Source: Prostheceraeus crozeri (lineage: Eukaryota; Platyhelminthes; Polycladida; Euryleptidae). Taken from it: a stretch of DNA of 64,000 nucleotides. The position numbers and the translations under genes are program-made. Numbering within the stretch: position 1 is the stretch's first letter; every line of letters starts with the position of its first letter. Location: positions 248,001-312,000 of the forward strand of contig CAJQUW010016138.1 in the NCBI GenBank assembly GCA_907163375.1, given 5' to 3'. Positions 60,515 through 64,000 of this stretch are shown one piece after another. The notes below the pieces were generated by a model. It worked only from the letters and a program-made list of their open reading frames with translations. It did no database searches and was not told the origin of the DNA.

Positions 60515-60560
60515 GTCGCTTGAGAATGGCCTACGATGTAGGCCGAAAGATCTCGCGGTA
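60515..60560 (+). ncRNA. hammerhead-like hairpin at the PLE 3 3' end
   Basis: GGCCTAC-GAT-GTAGGCC (perfect 7-bp stem, 60528-60544) is followed by GAAA. The first box (CTTGAGAAT) deviates from CUGANGA. Probably a degenerate hammerhead. Confidence 0.4.
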
Positions 60561-60599
60561 GAACAGAAAAGTCTTCTATCTGACTTGGGAAAGCTTCCA

Positions 60600-60722
60600 C
60601 TCTATATAATCATCCAACCTTCTCCGCTTCTCCACCTTTGCCTTTTTCGGAGCGGGAGGACAAGTTGGCATGCTTGATGCAGACACTGGTGATTCATGCG
60701 AGAGAGTTGATGGCGAACCCAT
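60600..60722 (-). pseudogene. gene D, N-terminal end (copy R), cut by PLE 3
   Basis: ATG at 60722 on minus opens MGSPSTLSHESPVSASSMPT then CPPAPKKAKVEKRRRLDDYI, matching the Ser/Pro-rich start and KVEK patch of the 151-residue gene D in copy L. The frame ends at the PLE 3 junction near 60595. Its promoter is the shared element at 60762-60840. Confidence 0.6.
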
Positions 60723-60761
60723 GACTTTGAAATGTATGCCAGAAACTTGATTTCTTAGTGC

Positions 60762-60840
60762 TTAAGTATAAGCAAGCAACCAATCAAAATGAATAGCCAA
60801 TGAATGTTGAGTATGGGAGTATATAGAAGGGAAAAATAGG
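60762..60840. promoter_or_regulatory. bidirectional promoter between gene D and PolB (copy R)
   Basis: CCAAT boxes at 60781 and 60798 (17 bp apart), a CTTATACTTAAG motif on minus at about 60760-60771 facing gene D, and GTATATAGAAGG at 60819-60831 facing PolB. It is equivalent to 1785-1845 in copy L. Confidence 0.6.
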
Positions 60841-61007
60841 GAAAATGAAATAAACATTTCATTCGATATTTCAGACGTACTAACGCCAAGTGAACATTTC
60901 TCTCCACTCAAATATATTCTAAGGTTTCTGACGTACCCTATTTTGGTTTGAGTCAATTACTACATTCTGACTATCAAAGTATCAGATTTTGACTTAATTT
61001 CGTTGAA

Positions 61008-64000
61008 ATGGTAAGTTAAAGATTTCATCACTCATCTCCTTTAAACGTTAGGTTAATAGCATCTTTCTCAATTTCAGGCATCTACTTCATCATCAAAGCG
61101 CTCCCTTCTCGAGGAAGCTTTACAACTGTTGAGTGAAGGTAGGTTGTAAAAATAAACTATGACTTCAAAAGAGTTGACAGAATGATTTCTCCTCCAGATC
61201 ATGACAGTTCCAACTCAAGTGCGCAGTCGCGGGAAGCATTCAAAACATGTGCTGATTGTGGGCACAGCTTTACGAGGAAGCGCGATCTCACCCGACACAT
61301 CAGACAACGTGTGTGTCAACCCAATCCATCATCCATCTCCCGAGGTGAGGATGATTCTATTCAACATGTCTCCTTTACTTGTGACTTTGGTTTCCAATCT
61401 TTTGAAACAGGTCTTGAATTATCTTAACATAGACTTCGCCACACACACACACAAATGATAGTTGTAGCAACAGCAACTCCTCTATTCGACTAACTGAAGT
61501 ATCGCTCAATAATGTAGTGAGAAATTACCATATGGAATCCTCAGAAACTATTGCTGATTTTCCGGAGTGGTTCCATCAAAATTCAACATTGATAGATGCG
61601 CTCTTTCATAATTTAGAGACGTTTGGAATAAAAGCGCCCATATTAGTACAGAGGTTGGTGTTTTACATACCCTCCTCTCCTGCTACAGAGGTAGTCGATA
61701 AAGAAGCTTGGTTAATTTTTGACATCCAAGGACTAAAGTCAAATATTGATCAATTTAACGAGCGCGGTAGTGGTCTAATTTCTGATGACATAGAATCTGC
61801 TAAGTTTAAAATTACTCTATTAGAAAACTACCGTGGGCGAGGCTCTTTCAATCTTCCAAAAACGTTAAGAGCTAAGAATGCAGTCATTTCTGTTGATTGT
61901 GAATCACAGTGTTTTAAGTATACATATTATCTATTCTCCACTATCATGATGTACAGAACAACCGTTTCCGTAGAAGCAAATATCATGAATGGGAGAATGA
62001 ATTTAAGTTTGATGACTGCAATAGCACAGACATGAAGTTTAAAGATATAGAGAAACTTGAAAAATTAAATGAATTTAAAATAGTTGTTCACACCTGGCAA
62101 GAGGAGCTTAAGGGTGTGCGTTACAACAACCGTTCATCAACTTATGATCGCGTAGTCAATCTCCTGCTAGTATATCAAAATAATAGTGAAAATTGGCAAT
62201 TCTGCCGTATTCCTAAAATGTCTCGACTGTATTCCCACTTAACATCTAGAAGAGGAGAGTATTTCATATGTGACTGTTGTATGCGCCCCTTCTGGTCAAA
62301 AGATAAATTTGAAACACATTATGAATGGTGTAAGTGAGGTAAACTGCAAATAGAATGCATGCCCAAAGATAAAGAGTTTTCATAGAGAGAGAAAGGTGAT
62401 GAATTAAGTCCTCTTCGTGTCATCTATGCTGACATCGAATGCTATATTGATGATAACACCCATAAAGCGGCAGCCATATCATGTTATGAGGTATGGCATG
62501 ATCACGTCTAGAATAAAAATAATAAAATGCACGTCTGGCAATGTGAGGATTGTATACATAAATTCTTACAATTCCTCGAAAGCGCTGTCACATTTCAGCA
62601 AAAATATGATAGTGAACTCCAACCCAGATCATTGAATATGTCAGTAGATGAACAAGTAAAATTTGAAAGTTGTGAAGCCTGTGCAAGATGTAATAGAACG
62701 TTTGATGAAGATAAAATCAAGAAAGTGCGCGACCATGACCACATCACTGGTAAATTTAGAGATACGCTATGTACAAGATGTAATTTTTCACTGAGACTGA
62801 AACGGCGTACTCTACCCGTTATTTTTCATAACTTCAAAGGTTATGATAGTCATATGATGATAAAAGGGGGTTAGGAAAAATGAAAGAGTGGAAGTTAAGT
62901 GTGATAGCTCAAACGAGAGAAAAGTTCATGGCCATGACAGCAAAAGTAGCAGTTGACAAAACTAAAGAAAGCAAGACAGTCTATTTCGATATAAAATTTT
63001 TAGATTCCTATCAATCATCCTATCAAAAAGACGTGCGTTTGCTGAGCGGTGATACCGACAGTTTCTTTTTAATTCACCACTAGCATCTCTCGTTCAAGAT
63101 CTTAAGTCTCTTCCACTAACTCAAAATTTGAAGAAACAATATCCTAACTTGACAGATGAAGTCATCACACGCAAAGGAGAGTGTCCATATGCATACTTTG
63201 ATAACATTTCTAAACTTAGTGACACTTCTCTTCCATCAATAGACAAATTTAGAAATGATTTGACTGGTGTAGAATGCAAGGTAGAAGATACCAATCATGC
63301 TCAAGTTGCATGGACAAAGTTTGACTGTCAAACGTTTAGCGATTATATGATCGATCGCCTATCTAAAATTAGATGTATTTTTGCTGGCTGATATATTTCA
63401 GGAGTTTCGACGAGTGGCATTAGAAGAAGATAAATTAGATCCTGTCCACTTTGTCAGTCTTCCAGCCATGTCATTCCAGTCTGCTTTTAAAATGACTGGA
63501 GAGGCCATCCATCTTTTGCAAGATCCAGAGATGTATAATTTATTTGAACGAGGAATTCGCGGTGGTCTCACATTTGTAAATGGGCATCATATAAAATGAA
63601 AAATAGTAGATGATGATCAGATTCATCTTAAGTACTATGACCAGAATAATTTATATGGTAGTTCACTGTCCAAGCCTCTACCTCACTCTGAGTTTAACTG
63701 GTTGGGTGATAGTGAAATTCAGCATTTCTCCAACCCTTCAAGCATACTAGCTATTCCAAATGATGGTGATTGGGGATATTATTTTGAGATAGATCTTGTC
63801 TATCCAAATAGTATTAAAAATAAAACTATGGATTTTCCACTTGCACCCGAAATAGGTGAGGTGACTGAAGATATGTTTTCGGACTTTATGAAACAAGTTC
63901 ATAAAGATTTAGAAGGGAACGGACAGACCAAGTATAAGCCTTGCCGTAAACTTTTGCTTACTCAATTTGATACAGAAAATTATTTAGTCCACTTCTCTAT
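61008..64000 (+). pseudogene. protein-primed type B DNA polymerase (copy R), C-terminus outside window
   Basis: Exon 1 contributes only ATG (61008-61010). Intron 1 is 61011-61077, exon 2 is 61078-61138 (61 nt), intron 2 is 61139-61197, exon 3 begins at 61198. Domains: C2H2 finger CADCGHSFTRKRDLTRHIRQ; CDCCMRPFWSKDKFETHYEW; ExoI YADIECYID (about 62430); endonuclease VII-like CEACARCNRTF...RDHDHITGKF...CTRCN (about 62670-62790) and FHNFKGYDSH; ExoII VYFDIKFLDSYQ (62980); ECPYAYFDNISKLSDTSLPS (63180); FERGIRGGLTFVN (63545); motif A YYDQNNLYGSSLSKPLP (63635). A displaced GDTDSFF block lies near 63048. Many stops and frame changes show it is inactive. Confidence 0.85.
63015..63082 (+). other. displaced motif C patch inside the exonuclease region
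   Basis: Between FLDSYQ and the next exonuclease piece the reading is VRLLSGDTDSFFLIHH then a stop. GDTDS is polymerase motif C, which belongs hundreds of residues later. In the central PolB the corresponding motif C region (LLS*DADSFF) is at about 28725, in the proper place. Confidence 0.6.

Larger units (their letters stand above)
58557..60590 (+). mobile_element. Penelope-like retroelement (PLE 3), 5'-truncated, inside copy R
   Basis: It contains RT from motif PLRPIISM to the thumb, a GIY-YIG endonuclease and about 640 bp of 3' region ending in a hairpin-plus-GAAA motif near 60528-60548. It starts at a 19-bp snap-back. It sits between E2 (plus) and the N-terminal end of gene D (minus) and has removed or replaced most of gene D. 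No clear target duplication is seen. Confidence 0.75.
53969..64000 (+). mobile_element. Polinton-like element copy R, partial
   Basis: It begins AGTAGTAAG at 53969 followed by GC-rich sequence and runs off the right edge. The gene order matches copy L: subterminal repeats, TATA/5'UTR intron, gene B, gene C, extra small ORF pair, PLE insertion, gene D (minus), shared promoter, PolB. Compared with copy L, it has the added Cys-rich ORF pair at 58.0-58.6 kb and a 2-kb PLE that removed most of gene D. No capsid, integrase or ATPase gene is visible before the edge. Confidence 0.6.

Noticed and set aside
1-64000. Alternative genetic code or stop readthrough to explain the many in-frame stops
   Set aside because: Stops of all three types occur together with frameshifts, while the PLE arms and gene D use standard stops; ordinary pseudogene decay explains it.
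1-64000. CRISPR array
   Set aside because: No regularly spaced short direct repeats with unique spacers; the sequence is eukaryotic.

Overview
The window looks like intergenic DNA from an AT-rich invertebrate (metazoan) genome made up almost entirely of mobile and virus-derived elements. The evidence is spliceable introns (GTAAGT and polypyrimidine-AG), TATA/CCAAT promoters, Penelope-like retroelements (PLEs), LINEs, Tc1/mariner elements and Polinton/adintovirus-type elements. I found no intact cellular gene, no rRNA and no convincing tRNA. Species cannot be assigned from the sequence alone.

Three Polinton-type elements dominate, each with a terminus reading AGTAGTA inward. Copy L (1-6967, genes mostly on minus) and copy R (53969 to the right edge, genes mostly on plus) belong to one family in opposite orientations, and both run off the window. 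From their inner termini outward they share this order: GC-rich end, subterminal tandem repeats, a TATA promoter with a long 5'UTR intron, gene B (zinc-binding N-terminus plus coiled coil), gene C, gene D facing the other way, a two-CCAAT bidirectional promoter, and a protein-primed type B DNA polymerase (PolB) whose first coding exons have conserved splice sites. A third, more distant element (central, 14240-34397, about 20 kb) has inverted terminal repeats with short iterons. Its left half reads on plus: an N-myristoyl candidate, tiny basic and acidic ORFs, a zinc-finger gene and a penton-like capsid gene. Its right half reads on minus: PolB and acidic ORFs. All three PolB copies are broken by stops and frameshifts, so these are decaying copies.

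Later insertions sit on top. A mariner (14863-16655), a LINE 3' end (24768-25400) and a PLE tail (about 27625-27790) lie inside the central element, and a PLE (58557-60590) cuts through copy R. Between the elements are two palindromic head-to-head PLEs with target-site duplications (8323-10720 and 46130-48669), a Tc1 remnant (7093-7660), LINE pieces (12080-12480, 42405-44460, 48690-49680, 50300-52800), and a roughly 6-kb DNA transposon with 9-10 bp duplications (34864-40916). That transposon splits an old gene and carries two TA-flanked elements.

The most unusual signals are: a roughly 50-residue C-terminal module repeated behind both gene B and gene C; a divergent pair of small Cys-rich ORFs at 58.0-58.6 kb; a displaced copy of the PolB catalytic motif C inside the exonuclease region of copy R; and near-canonical hammerhead ribozyme cores at both ends of the 46-48 kb palindromic PLE.
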